This document shows, piece by piece, positions 16,637 through 24,944 of a stretch of DNA of 64,000 bases (its first letter is position 1; each line of letters starts with the position of its first letter). The notes under the pieces were generated by a model. The model was not told where the DNA came from. It worked only from the letters and a program-made list of their open reading frames with translations, and searched no databases. The translations under genes were made by a program, and so were the position numbers. The DNA lies in the NCBI GenBank assembly GCA_001544595.2, contig FCOH02000026.1, positions 16,466 through 80,465 of the forward strand. Reading direction: 5' to 3'. This DNA is from Caballeronia peredens. GTDB taxonomy: Bacteria; Pseudomonadota; Gammaproteobacteria; Burkholderiales; Burkholderiaceae.

Positions 16637-17791
16637 TCAGTTGACCGCGGCCGCCGTCTTCGGGCCCTTGTTCTTCTGCATCCGTCCGATCTCTTCCAGC
16701 TTGATCTCGACGTGCTTCGAGAACACATATTCCGCCGGGCGCTGCTTGTCGATCGGCAGTTCCTTGGCGAAGGCGCCCGTCGTGCGCGGACCCGAAAGCG
16801 CGATCTTCGCGGCCTTCAGCGGATGCGCCACCGTGTCCATCACGGCGGTCGCCTCGAAGCCGCAGTGGACCATGCAGTCCGCGCACTTTTCGTACTTGCC
16901 CGTGCCGTACTTGTCCCACTCGGTGGTTTCCATCAGTTCCTTGAAGGTCTTCACGTAACCTTCGCCGACCAGATAGCAGGGCTTTTGCCAGCCGAACACC
17001 GTGCGCGCCGGGTTGCCCCACGGCGTGCACTGGTACGTTTGGTTGCCCGCCAGGAAGTCGAGGAACAGGCTCGACTGGCTGAACGACCACTTCTTGCCGT
17101 TGTCGCCGCGCTTGAAGATTTCGCGGAACAGGTTCTTCGTCTTCTCGCGGTTCAGGAAGTGCTGCTGGTCCGGCGCGCGCTCGTAGGCATAGCCCGGCGA
17201 AACCGTGATGCCGTCGACGCCGATCTCGCCGACCGTGTCGAAGAACTTCGCCACGCGCTCCGGTTGAGCGTCGTTGAACAGCGTGCAGTTGATGTTCACA
17301 CGGAAACCGCGGCGCTTCGCTTCCTTGATGGCCGCGACGGCCTTGTCGTAGACGCCTTCCTGCGAAACCGAGTGGTCATGCGCTTCGCGGTCGCCGTCGA
17401 GGTGCACCGACCAGACGAAGTACGGGTTCGGCTCGTAATCGTCCATCTTCTTTTCCATCAGCAGCGCGTTCGTGCAGAGATAGACGAACTTCTTGCGCGC
17501 CATGATGCCCTTCACGATCTGCGGCATTTCCTTGTGCAGGAGCGGCTCGCCGCCGGCGATCGACACGACCGGCGCGCCGCACTCGTCCACGGCGCCGAGG
17601 CACTCTTCGAGCGACAGGCGTTGATTCAGAATGGGATCCGGATAGTCGATCTTGCCGCAGCCGTTACAGGCGAGATTGCAGCGGAACAGCGGTTCCAGCA
17701 TCAGCGCGAGCGGGTAGCGCTTGTTGCGCGAGAAGTGCTGGCGAAAGATATAGGCGCCAACGCGGACTTTCTGGAGCATCGGGATAGACAA
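16637..17791 (-). CDS. hpnH: Adenosylhopane synthase HpnH (radical SAM)
   Basis: HpnH adds the 5'-deoxyadenosyl radical to diploptene, making adenosylhopane, the first extended hopanoid. The radical SAM cysteines are C38, C42 and C45 (CNLACNGC), the SAM-binding IAGGEPLLH follows, and the C-terminus carries more cysteines (CADCMVHCGFEA). The best start is TTG at 17791: AAGGAG lies eight bases upstream and the N-terminus then reads SIPMLQKVRVG, as in homologues. The frame is open further upstream, but that sequence overlaps ispH. It is 13 bp downstream of ispH, in one operon. Confidence 0.94.
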   Translation of the reverse strand: MSIPMLQKVRVGAYIFRQHFSRNKRYPLALMLEPLFRCNLACNGCGKIDYPDPILNQRLSLEECLGAVDECGAPVVSIAGGEPLLHKEMPQIVKGIMARKKFVYLCTNALLMEKKMDDYEPNPYFVWSVHLDGDREAHDHSVSQEGVYDKAVAAIKEAKRRGFRVNINCTLFNDAQPERVAKFFDTVGEIGVDGITVSPGYAYERAPDQQHFLNREKTKNLFREIFKRGDNGKKWSFSQSSLFLDFLAGNQTYQCTPWGNPARTVFGWQKPCYLVGEGYVKTFKELMETTEWDKYGTGKYEKCADCMVHCGFEATAVMDTVAHPLKAAKIALSGPRTTGAFAKELPIDKQRPAEYVFSKHVEIKLEEIGRMQKNKGPKTAAAVN

Positions 17792-17804
17792 TTGTCTGAT
17801 CTCC

Positions 17805-18767
17805 TTATTCTTCGCGAATCGCCGTGGCCGCGACGGCGGCGAGCGGCTGCATGAGCTTCGCGGGGAGTTTGAATTCGACCTTTTCCTCGCGGCCGTCCAT
17901 CGTCGAGACTTCGACGTGGCCGAACGCGCGCAGGGCATCGATCACATGTTTGACCATTTCCTCGGGCGCCGAGGCGCCCGCCGTGATGCCGACCGTCTGC
18001 ACGTTGGCAAACCACTCCGGCCTGATCTCCGAACCGTCCGCGACGAGGAAACTCGGTACGCCACTCTCGGCGCCGATCTCCCTCAGACGGTTCGAATTGG
18101 AACTGTTGGTGGCGCCCACCACGAGCAGCACGTCCACCTGGCTCGACAACTCGCGCACGGCGGCCTGGCGGTTTTGCGTCGCGTAGCAGATGTCGCGCGT
18201 GTCCGGGCCGACGATATCCGTGAAGCGTCGCTGCAAGGCGTCGATGATGCCGCGCGTGTCGTCGACGGAAAGCGTGGTCTGCGTGACGTACGCCACGGGT
18301 GCATCGGTGGCGAGCGTCAGGTTCGCGACCTCGGCTTCGCTCTGCACGAGCACGACCTTGCCGGGAATCTGGCCGATCGTGCCTTCGACCTCGGGGTGCC
18401 CCGCGTGGCCGATCAGAATGAGCGTGCGCCCCTGCGATACATACTGCCGGCCCTGCACGTGAACCTTCGTCACGAGCGGGCAGGTCGCGTCGAGCACGTC
18501 GAGCCCGCGCGTCTGCGCGTCTTTCTCGACGCTCTGCGCCACGCCGTGGGCGCTGAAAATGGCGACCGCGCCGTGCGGCACTTCATCGAGTTCTTCGACG
18601 AACCGTGCGCCCTTGCCGCGCAGATTGTCGACGACATGACGGTTGTGAACGATCTCGTGACGCACATAGACTGGTGCGCCATGCCGTTCGAGGGCCCGAT
18701 CGACGATTTCGATCGCACGGACCACGCCCGCACAAAAGCCGCGGGGTTGAGCAAGGATGATACGCAT
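17805..18767 (-). CDS. ispH: 4-hydroxy-3-methylbut-2-enyl diphosphate reductase IspH
   Basis: IspH is the last enzyme of the MEP pathway, reducing HMBPP to IPP and DMAPP with an iron-sulfur cluster. The three cluster cysteines are recognisable in GFCAGV (C12), DATCPLV (about 96) and RDICYAT (about 193). The substrate-binding motifs SAHGVA, GHAGHPEVEGT and TNSSNSNRL are intact. The 320-residue length is normal. ATG 18767 is chosen because the sequence upstream in the same frame is not family-like. Coupling with hpnH ties isoprenoid supply to hopanoid extension. Many Burkholderiaceae carry a second ispH elsewhere. Confidence 0.95.
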   Translation of the reverse strand: MRIILAQPRGFCAGVVRAIEIVDRALERHGAPVYVRHEIVHNRHVVDNLRGKGARFVEELDEVPHGAVAIFSAHGVAQSVEKDAQTRGLDVLDATCPLVTKVHVQGRQYVSQGRTLILIGHAGHPEVEGTIGQIPGKVVLVQSEAEVANLTLATDAPVAYVTQTTLSVDDTRGIIDALQRRFTDIVGPDTRDICYATQNRQAAVRELSSQVDVLLVVGATNSSNSNRLREIGAESGVPSFLVADGSEIRPEWFANVQTVGITAGASAPEEMVKHVIDALRAFGHVEVSTMDGREEKVEFKLPAKLMQPLAAVAATAIREE

Positions 18768-19248
18768 ATTCGAACGAACTCCGACTGACGCGGGTTTCGG
18801 GTTAGCCGGCGCGAAGCTCGCGCTTCCCGTGAATCGGCCTGAAAGAGGCCGGGAAAGCACACCGGAAAAAAAGACACGGTGGAGCGGGTCTGCGCGCCGA
18901 AGATGACCGCGTATTCTATCGCGTTCCCTTTTTGGGTGCTCAATGGCTGTGCCGCAAGGCGCGGCGCCGTGCGGCACGCAAATACGGCGATCTTCAGAAC
19001 CCAGTAAACTGTCGAACGCTTCGGGCCGCATGCGTGCGAGGCTCGCGCTGCGCCGCCCGCATCGGACGGCGCGCCGGGCCGCTTCATCGCGCGGTCCGCT
19101 ACTGTATTTTTGGCGCAACGCCTGAACGCCGCCCGTCGCCGAACGGCCTGAGCCTTTCCCATCGAACATCCCGGATTTTGCGGGGCCGGATCGAACCGTC
19201 ATCGCGTTTTCCGGCCATGCGCTTTTCCGAAAGCTCTTCATTCAATTC
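18768..19248. other. 481-bp gap between divergent ispH and hpnB
   Basis: No convincing gene is seen. On the minus strand TTGAGC (18938-18943) and TAGAAT (18913-18918) could serve ispH, but the 19-bp spacing is long. The GCC-rich stretch around 18955-18980 contains short self-complementary runs (TGCCGCA, GCGGCA). The rest shows nothing identifiable. Confidence 0.4.
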
Positions 19249-20451
19249 ATGCTACTGATCGCCTGGCTGTCATTTTTGATCTGGATCGTGCTGCTCTTCG
19301 CGCGCGGCGGTTTCTGGCGGGCCGAGCCCGCGGCAGCGCTGTCCGGGACGACGATCCACGCCGTCGGCAACGCCGAGATCGCGCGGCGCGGCGCGTGGCC
19401 GGCGCTCGTCGCCGTCGTGCCCGCGCGCAACGAGGCCGATGTCATCGGCCGCGCGGTCGGCTCGCTGCTCAAGCAGGACTACGCGGGCGCGTTCCATGTG
19501 ATTGTCGTCGACGACCACAGCACCGACGGCACCGCCAGCGTCGCCCTCGCCGCCGCCCGCGAACTCGGTCTCGAAGACCGGCTGACAGTGCTGACCGCGC
19601 AGCCGCTGCCGCCGGGCTGGTCGGGCAAGGTGTGGGCGCAGTCGCAGGGCATCGGCGCGATCGATTCGCTCGGGCTGCCCGCCGAATACCTGATGCTCAC
19701 CGACGCGGACATCTACCATCCGGCCGATGCCGCGACGCAGCTCGTCGCGCGCACGATCCTCGAAGACCGCGACCTCGTTTCGCTGATGGTCCGCCTGCGC
19801 GCCGATTCGCTCTGGGAAAAGGCGCTGATTCCGGCGTTCGTGTTCTTCTTCGCCAAGCTTTATCCGTTCGCATGGGTGAACGACGTGAAGAAGCCGACGG
19901 CGGGCGCGGCCGGCGGCTGCATGCTGGTGCGCCGCTCGGCGCTGGTGGAGGCGGGCGGGATCGAATCGATCCGCCAGGAACTGATCGACGATTGCAGTCT
20001 CGCTGCGCGCATCAAGCATCGGGCAGGCCGCAATGCCGCGCGGCCGATTCGCCTCGATCTCGCCGACGGCAGCGAATCCCTGCGGCCGTACGACAGCTGG
20101 CGCGACGTCTGGAACATGATCGCGCGCACGGCGTTCACGCAACTGCGCTACTCGCCGCTGCTGCTCGTCGGCACGGTGATCGGCATGGTGATCATCTATC
20201 TCGTGCCGCCGGTGCTCGCACTGACGATGGGCGCACGCGCCTGGCCCGCCTGCGCAGCGTGGGCGTTCATGTGCATCGCCTATGGGCCGATGCTGCGTTA
20301 CTACCGGAGATCGCTGCTGTGGGCGCCGCTGCTGCCGCTCGTCGCGTTGTTCTACGTGAGCGCGACGATCGGCTCGGCTGTGCGTTACTGGACCGGAAAG
20401 GGCGGACAGTGGAAGGCGCGCGTGCAGGCGCCGACGCAGGAAGGCTCCTGA
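19249..20451 (+). CDS. hpnB: Hopanoid-associated glycosyltransferase HpnB
   Basis: The 400-residue family-2 glycosyltransferase is anchored by an N-terminal helix (residues 2-18, ending in LLFARGGFWR, typical of HpnB) and has several C-terminal TM segments. The nucleotide-sugar site shows VVPARNE, VVDDHSTDGT and the metal-binding LTDADI, with a later DDCSLA acidic pair. It probably transfers a sugar or sugar-like unit in hopanoid head-group formation, but its substrate has not been firmly shown. No clear ribosome site precedes ATG 19249. The gene stands alone, convergent with an unknown gene. Confidence 0.88.
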   Translation: MLLIAWLSFLIWIVLLFARGGFWRAEPAAALSGTTIHAVGNAEIARRGAWPALVAVVPARNEADVIGRAVGSLLKQDYAGAFHVIVVDDHSTDGTASVALAAARELGLEDRLTVLTAQPLPPGWSGKVWAQSQGIGAIDSLGLPAEYLMLTDADIYHPADAATQLVARTILEDRDLVSLMVRLRADSLWEKALIPAFVFFFAKLYPFAWVNDVKKPTAGAAGGCMLVRRSALVEAGGIESIRQELIDDCSLAARIKHRAGRNAARPIRLDLADGSESLRPYDSWRDVWNMIARTAFTQLRYSPLLLVGTVIGMVIIYLVPPVLALTMGARAWPACAAWAFMCIAYGPMLRYYRRSLLWAPLLPLVALFYVSATIGSAVRYWTGKGGQWKARVQAPTQEGS

Positions 20452-20485
20452 ACGGAGTCTGAGCGGAGCCCTGAGCGAGGGCGTC

Positions 20486-21043
20486 TTACTTCTGCGTCAA
20501 CATGGCATACAGCTCGATGACCATGTTCGGCGAAAACGTGAACGGCACCCAGCCGTGCCCGCCGTGGCGCATGATCAGCAGCCGGTCGCCGTTGGCGTAT
20601 TTCTGCGTTGCCATGACGGGATTCTTGGTCGCCGCGAAACGCCAGCCCGGCGCGACGCCGGTTGGCTGCTCGACGGACATCGACGCCCGCACGTTCGACA
20701 ACTCCTCGATCAGCTCCGAAACGCCTTCCGGGCTCAGTTTCACCGACTTCCCCGCGATCGTCATTTCGATGGCATCGCGGTCCGGCCGCGACACGACGAG
20801 CGTGGGCGGCTCATTCAGCGCCGGCGGTTCGGCGGGCGCGGGCGTGCCGTCGGGCGGCGCCGACTTGCCCAGCGCGGGCGGCTCGGCCGGGGCGGTGTCG
20901 GCAGCACTGGAAGGAGCGGCGGCGGATTGCGTCGATTCGGCAGACGGCAAAGCCGATGCGGGCGATGCATGCGATTCGGCGGCGATCTGAAGGAGCGTGT
21001 CGAGGCTCGACTCCAGCGCGCCGAGCTGGTCGTGTAGGTTCAT
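20486..21043 (-). CDS. Conserved protein of unknown function with Pro/Ala-rich linker
   Basis: I do not recognise the family. The 185-residue product has a short N-terminal helix (MNLHDQLGALESSLDTLLQI), a low-complexity Pro/Ala/Ser linker at about 25-80 containing a repeated APAEPPAL unit, and a compact C-terminal region. That region has a KSVKLSPEGVSELIEELS helix and a final GHGWVPFTFSPNMVIELYAML segment. No signal peptide or membrane segment is visible, so it is probably cytosolic. It lies between hpnB and icd with no operon partner. Confidence 0.7.
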   Translation of the reverse strand: MNLHDQLGALESSLDTLLQIAAESHASPASALPSAESTQSAAAPSSAADTAPAEPPALGKSAPPDGTPAPAEPPALNEPPTLVVSRPDRDAIEMTIAGKSVKLSPEGVSELIEELSNVRASMSVEQPTGVAPGWRFAATKNPVMATQKYANGDRLLIMRHGGHGWVPFTFSPNMVIELYAMLTQK

Positions 21044-21183
21044 GCGAATGTGTCTGATGTCTTGCTAGCTTGCGGCGAGGCAACGATTCTACCTGCTCAC
21101 ATTTGGCGCAGCCGCCACAGGTTGTAACCAATTGCACCGAACGTGCGGATTCCACGACAGTTTTTTCTGCGTGAACTTGGTGG

Positions 21184-21223
21184 CCCCAAAAACGAAACCG
21201 GCATCTCCGAGGAGATGCCGGTT
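21184..21223 (-). terminator. Terminator of icd (minus strand)
   Basis: AACCGGCATCTC and GAGATGCCGGTT pair perfectly over 12 bp around a four-base loop. The minus strand continues TTCGTTTTTGG. It lies 38 bp beyond the icd stop. Confidence 0.9.
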
Positions 21224-21261
21224 CGTCGAGGCGCATCCGGCGGCGATGCGCCCGTGCCTGC

Positions 21262-23514
21262 TTACTTCGCGCGCGACTGCGTTTCAGCGAGCGCCGCGTT
21301 GAGCGTCTTGCTCGGACGCATCACGGCTTCGAGCTTCTTCTCGTCCGGCTTGTAGTAGCCGCCGATGTCCGCTTCCTGGCCCTGCACGGCTGCGAGTTCG
21401 TCGACGATCTTCTGCTCGTTTTCGGTCAGCGTCTTCGCGAGCGGCGCGAACAGTTCGGCGAGTTCGCGATCTTCCGTCTGCTGCGCGAGTTCCTGCGCCC
21501 AGTAGGTGGCGAGATAGAACTGGCTGCCGCGATTGTCGAGCTGGCCGGTTTTCGGCGACGGGCTCTTGTTGTTGTCGAGCAGCTTGCCGGTGGCCGCATC
21601 GAGCGCCTTCGCGACGAGCTTCGCGCGCGCGTTGTCGTTCTTGATGCCAAGTTCTTCCAGCGATACCGCCAGCGCGAGGAATTCGCCGAGCGAGTCCCAG
21701 CGCAGGTGGTTTTCCTGCACGAGCTGCTGCACGTGCTTCGGCGCCGAGCCGCCCGCGCCCGTTTCGTACAGGCCGCCGCCCGCCATCAGCGGAACGATCG
21801 ACAGCATCTTCGCGCTGGTGCCGAGTTCCATGATCGGGAACAGGTCGGTCAGATAGTCGCGCAGGATGTTGCCGGTGGCCGAGATCGTGTCCATGCCGCG
21901 GATCACGCGCTCGAGCGTGTAACGCATCGCGCGCACTTGCGACATGATGTGGATTTCGAGACCGGTGAGGTCGTAGTCCTTCAGATACGTCTCGACCTTC
22001 TTGATGAGCTCGTTTTCGTGCGGACGATACGGGTCGAGCCAGAACACCGCCGGCATGCCCGAGTTCTTCACGCGCGTCACGGCGAGCTTGACCCAGTCGC
22101 GGATCGGCGCGTCCTTCACGAGGCACATGCGCCAGATGTCGCCCTTCTCGACTTCCTGCGTCAACGCTTCGATGACTTCGCCCGACGCGTTGTCGACGAT
22201 GCGCGCCGTGCCGTCTTCGGGAATCTCGAAGGTCTTGTCGTGCGAGCCGTACTCTTCGGCCTTCTGCGCCATCAGGCCGACGTTCGGCACGGTGCCCATA
22301 GTCTTCGGGTCGAACGCGCCGTTGGTCTTGCAGAAGTTGATGATTTCCTGATAGATGCGCGCAAACGTGCTTTCCGGGATCAGGCACTTGGTGTCTTGCG
22401 GACGGCCGTCGGCGCCCCACATCTTGCCGCCAGCGCGGATCATGGCGGGCATGGACGCGTCGACGATCACGTCGTTCGGTGCGTGCAGATTCGAGATGCC
22501 CTTGGCCGAATCGACCATGGCGAGCGCCGGGCGATGCTCGTGGCACGCGTGCATGTCGCGGATAACTTCGTCGCGCTGCGATTCCGGCAGCGCCTCGATC
22601 TTCGAGTACAGGTCGACGAGACCGTTGTTCACGTTGACGCCGAGTTCCTCGAACAGCTTCGCGTGCTTGGCGAACGCGTCCTTGTAGAACACCTTGACGG
22701 CGTGGCCGAAGACGATCGGGTGCGACACCTTCATCATGGTCGCCTTGACGTGCAGCGACAGCATGACGCCGGTCTTGCGCGCGTCTTCCATCTGGTCTTC
22801 GTAGAACTGCACGAGCGCGTTCTTGCTCATGAACATGCTGTCGACGATCTCGCCTTCCTGCAGCTTGACCTTCGGCTTGAGCACGATGGTCTCGCCGCGC
22901 TTCGTGACGAGTTCCATGCGCACTTCGCGGGCGCGGTCGTTCGTGATCGACTTTTCGCCGTGATAGAAGTCGCCGTGCTTCATGTGCGCGACGTGCGTGC
23001 GCGAGGCCATGCTCCACTCGCCCATGCTGTGCGGATGCTTCTTCGCGTAGTTCTTGACGGCGAGCGGCGCGCGGCGATCCGAGTTGCCTTCGCGCAGAAC
23101 CGGGTTCACCGCCGAGCCGAGGCACTTCGAATAGCGCGCGCGGATGGCCTTTTCTTCGTCGTTCTTCGGCTCTTCGGGATAGTCGGGCAGCTTGTAGCCC
23201 TTCGACTGGAGTTCCTTGATCGCGCTGATCAGCTGATGCACCGACGCGCTGATGTTCGGCAGCTTGATGATGTTGGTGTCGGCGTCCTGCGTGAGTTCGC
23301 CGAGATGCGCGAGGTTGTCCGGAACCTTCTGCTCGTCGGTCAGAAATTCGCCGAATTCGCCGAGAATGCGGCCCGCGACCGAAATGTCGCTGGTCTGGAT
23401 GTTCACGCCCGCCGGCGCGACGAAGGTACGGATGATCGGCAGAAAGGCGCTGGTCGCGAGCAGCGGGGCTTCGTCGGTCAGGGTGTAGATGATGGTGGGT
23501 TGCTGATTACTCAT
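21262..23514 (-). CDS. icd: Monomeric NADP-dependent isocitrate dehydrogenase
   Basis: This enzyme converts isocitrate to 2-oxoglutarate and CO2 with NADP in the TCA cycle. The 750-residue length and the sequence (TIIYTLTDEAPLLATSAFLP at the N-terminus, then DISVAGRILGEF) mark the monomeric IDH-II type, unlike the roughly 420-residue dimeric enzyme. Conserved segments include VNPVLREGNSDRRAPLAVK (about 157-175) and FWLDPYRPHENELI. ATG 23514 gives the family N-terminus; an ATG 15 nt upstream is also possible. A good promoter lies 150 bp upstream and a strong terminator follows, so it is monocistronic. Confidence 0.96.
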   Translation of the reverse strand: MSNQQPTIIYTLTDEAPLLATSAFLPIIRTFVAPAGVNIQTSDISVAGRILGEFGEFLTDEQKVPDNLAHLGELTQDADTNIIKLPNISASVHQLISAIKELQSKGYKLPDYPEEPKNDEEKAIRARYSKCLGSAVNPVLREGNSDRRAPLAVKNYAKKHPHSMGEWSMASRTHVAHMKHGDFYHGEKSITNDRAREVRMELVTKRGETIVLKPKVKLQEGEIVDSMFMSKNALVQFYEDQMEDARKTGVMLSLHVKATMMKVSHPIVFGHAVKVFYKDAFAKHAKLFEELGVNVNNGLVDLYSKIEALPESQRDEVIRDMHACHEHRPALAMVDSAKGISNLHAPNDVIVDASMPAMIRAGGKMWGADGRPQDTKCLIPESTFARIYQEIINFCKTNGAFDPKTMGTVPNVGLMAQKAEEYGSHDKTFEIPEDGTARIVDNASGEVIEALTQEVEKGDIWRMCLVKDAPIRDWVKLAVTRVKNSGMPAVFWLDPYRPHENELIKKVETYLKDYDLTGLEIHIMSQVRAMRYTLERVIRGMDTISATGNILRDYLTDLFPIMELGTSAKMLSIVPLMAGGGLYETGAGGSAPKHVQQLVQENHLRWDSLGEFLALAVSLEELGIKNDNARAKLVAKALDAATGKLLDNNKSPSPKTGQLDNRGSQFYLATYWAQELAQQTEDRELAELFAPLAKTLTENEQKIVDELAAVQGQEADIGGYYKPDEKKLEAVMRPSKTLNAALAETQSRAK

Positions 23515-23661
23515 CGCTTGTCTCGACATCCGAAAACAGGTTGGGAAAAAACCGCCGGCCTCAAATCGCCTTTCCGGCAACAAACCGCTATTCTGCCTGA
23601 AATTGCGTGGCGCGCGTGCGAAAGAAGCCTTGCGCGGACGGCTAAAACGGGCGTTTTTCTT

Positions 23662-23689
23662 GCTATATCAAATACTTAGATTTTTTCAA
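23662..23689 (-). promoter_or_regulatory. Sigma-70-like promoter of icd
   Basis: On the minus strand TTGAAA (23689-23684) and TATAGC (23667-23662) are separated by 16 bp in a notably AT-rich patch, giving a leader of about 140 nt before icd. Confidence 0.6.
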
Positions 23690-23761
23690 GTCTTATACAA
23701 GAGTTGCGTTCCGGCGTCTTCGTTGCGGCAGCCGGAACGTTTCACGAAATGATTTCGCGCT

Positions 23762-24772
23762 TCATCCGGCGAAATAGCCGTTTGCGCGGAACCAGTCGAG
23801 CGCGTCCTTCAACCCTTCGCGATATGGCCGCGCGCCGTAACCCAGTTCGCGTTCGGCCTTCGCCGACGTGAAATACATCTTGTTCTTCGACATGCGCAGC
23901 GCGTCCACGGTGACGAACGGCTCCTTGCCGCTCACCTTCGCGAACAGTTCCGCGCCGACCGCGAGCGGATAAAGCGGCCCGCGCGGCAGCTTGATGGTCG
24001 GCGGCTTGCGTCCGACGAAGCCCGCGATATCCGCCAGCATCTGCTGTAACGGCAGGTTTTCGCCGCCGAGAATGTAGCGCTCGCCGATCTTGCCGCGCTC
24101 CAGCGCGAGAAAATGCCCGTTCGCGACGTCGTCGACGTGCACGAGGTTCAGGCCCGTATCGACGAACGCGGGAATCTTGCCCGTCGCCGCTTCGAGGATG
24201 ATGCGCCCGGTCGGCGTCGGACGCACGTCGCGCGGGCCGATCGGCGTCGACGGATTGACGATCACCGCGGGCAGCGCGTTCTGCGCGACCATGCGTTCGA
24301 CCGCGCGCTCGGCCAGCACCTTGCTGCGCTTGTAGGCGCCGATGGTGCTCGCCGCGTCCGACGGCTTCGTTTCGTCGACGATCGCGCCGGAACTCGTCAC
24401 CTTGAGCGTCGCGACGCTGCTCGTGTAGACGATGCGCTCCACGCCTTCGGCCAGCGCCGCACGCATGGTCGCCTCGGTGCCTTCGAGATTGGCGCGCTCG
24501 ATTTCGCTCGGGTCCGGCGCCCAGATGCGGTAATCGGCCGCGACGTGAAAAAGGAAGCGCACGCCTTTGAGCGCGGCGCGCATCGAGGCTTCGTCGCGCA
24601 TGTCGCCGACGACAATCTCCGCGTCCAGCGATTCGACATTCTTGCGCGGGCTGGTCGCGCGCACGAGCACGCGCACGTCAAAACCGCGTGCGATGGCGAG
24701 CCGCGCGACCGCGGACCCGACGAATCCCGATGCGCCCGTGACGAGCACGCGAGAGCCGGAAAAATCAGTCAT
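23762..24772 (-). CDS. hpnA: Hopanoid-associated NAD-dependent sugar epimerase HpnA
   Basis: HpnA belongs to the extended short-chain dehydrogenase/epimerase family and acts in hopanoid side-chain tailoring; its exact substrate is unproven. The 336-residue protein has the Rossmann motif TGASGFVGS (about 12-20) and the active-site YKRSK (about 148-152), with the expected NPSTPIGPRD and FVDTGLNLVHVDDVA segments downstream. The start ATG 24772 directly precedes the nucleotide-binding strand. It is divergent from the hybrid kinase, with 172 bp between them, and is not in an operon with other hpn genes. Confidence 0.92.
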   Translation of the reverse strand: MTDFSGSRVLVTGASGFVGSAVARLAIARGFDVRVLVRATSPRKNVESLDAEIVVGDMRDEASMRAALKGVRFLFHVAADYRIWAPDPSEIERANLEGTEATMRAALAEGVERIVYTSSVATLKVTSSGAIVDETKPSDAASTIGAYKRSKVLAERAVERMVAQNALPAVIVNPSTPIGPRDVRPTPTGRIILEAATGKIPAFVDTGLNLVHVDDVANGHFLALERGKIGERYILGGENLPLQQMLADIAGFVGRKPPTIKLPRGPLYPLAVGAELFAKVSGKEPFVTVDALRMSKNKMYFTSAKAERELGYGARPYREGLKDALDWFRANGYFAG

Positions 24773-24944
24773 TCTTACCTCGTTGAAAACGCACGCGCGG
24801 CCGTGTTTCGTAACAACTGCCGCGCAAAAGAGTTCGGGTCGATCGGCCGCAGACCTCGGTGTGACAAGGGCTTGCCCGGCATGCTATGGTCCGTGCCTGC
24901 TGCCGGTGCGAGGCCGCGCAAAACATGAACACAACCGGTGAACG

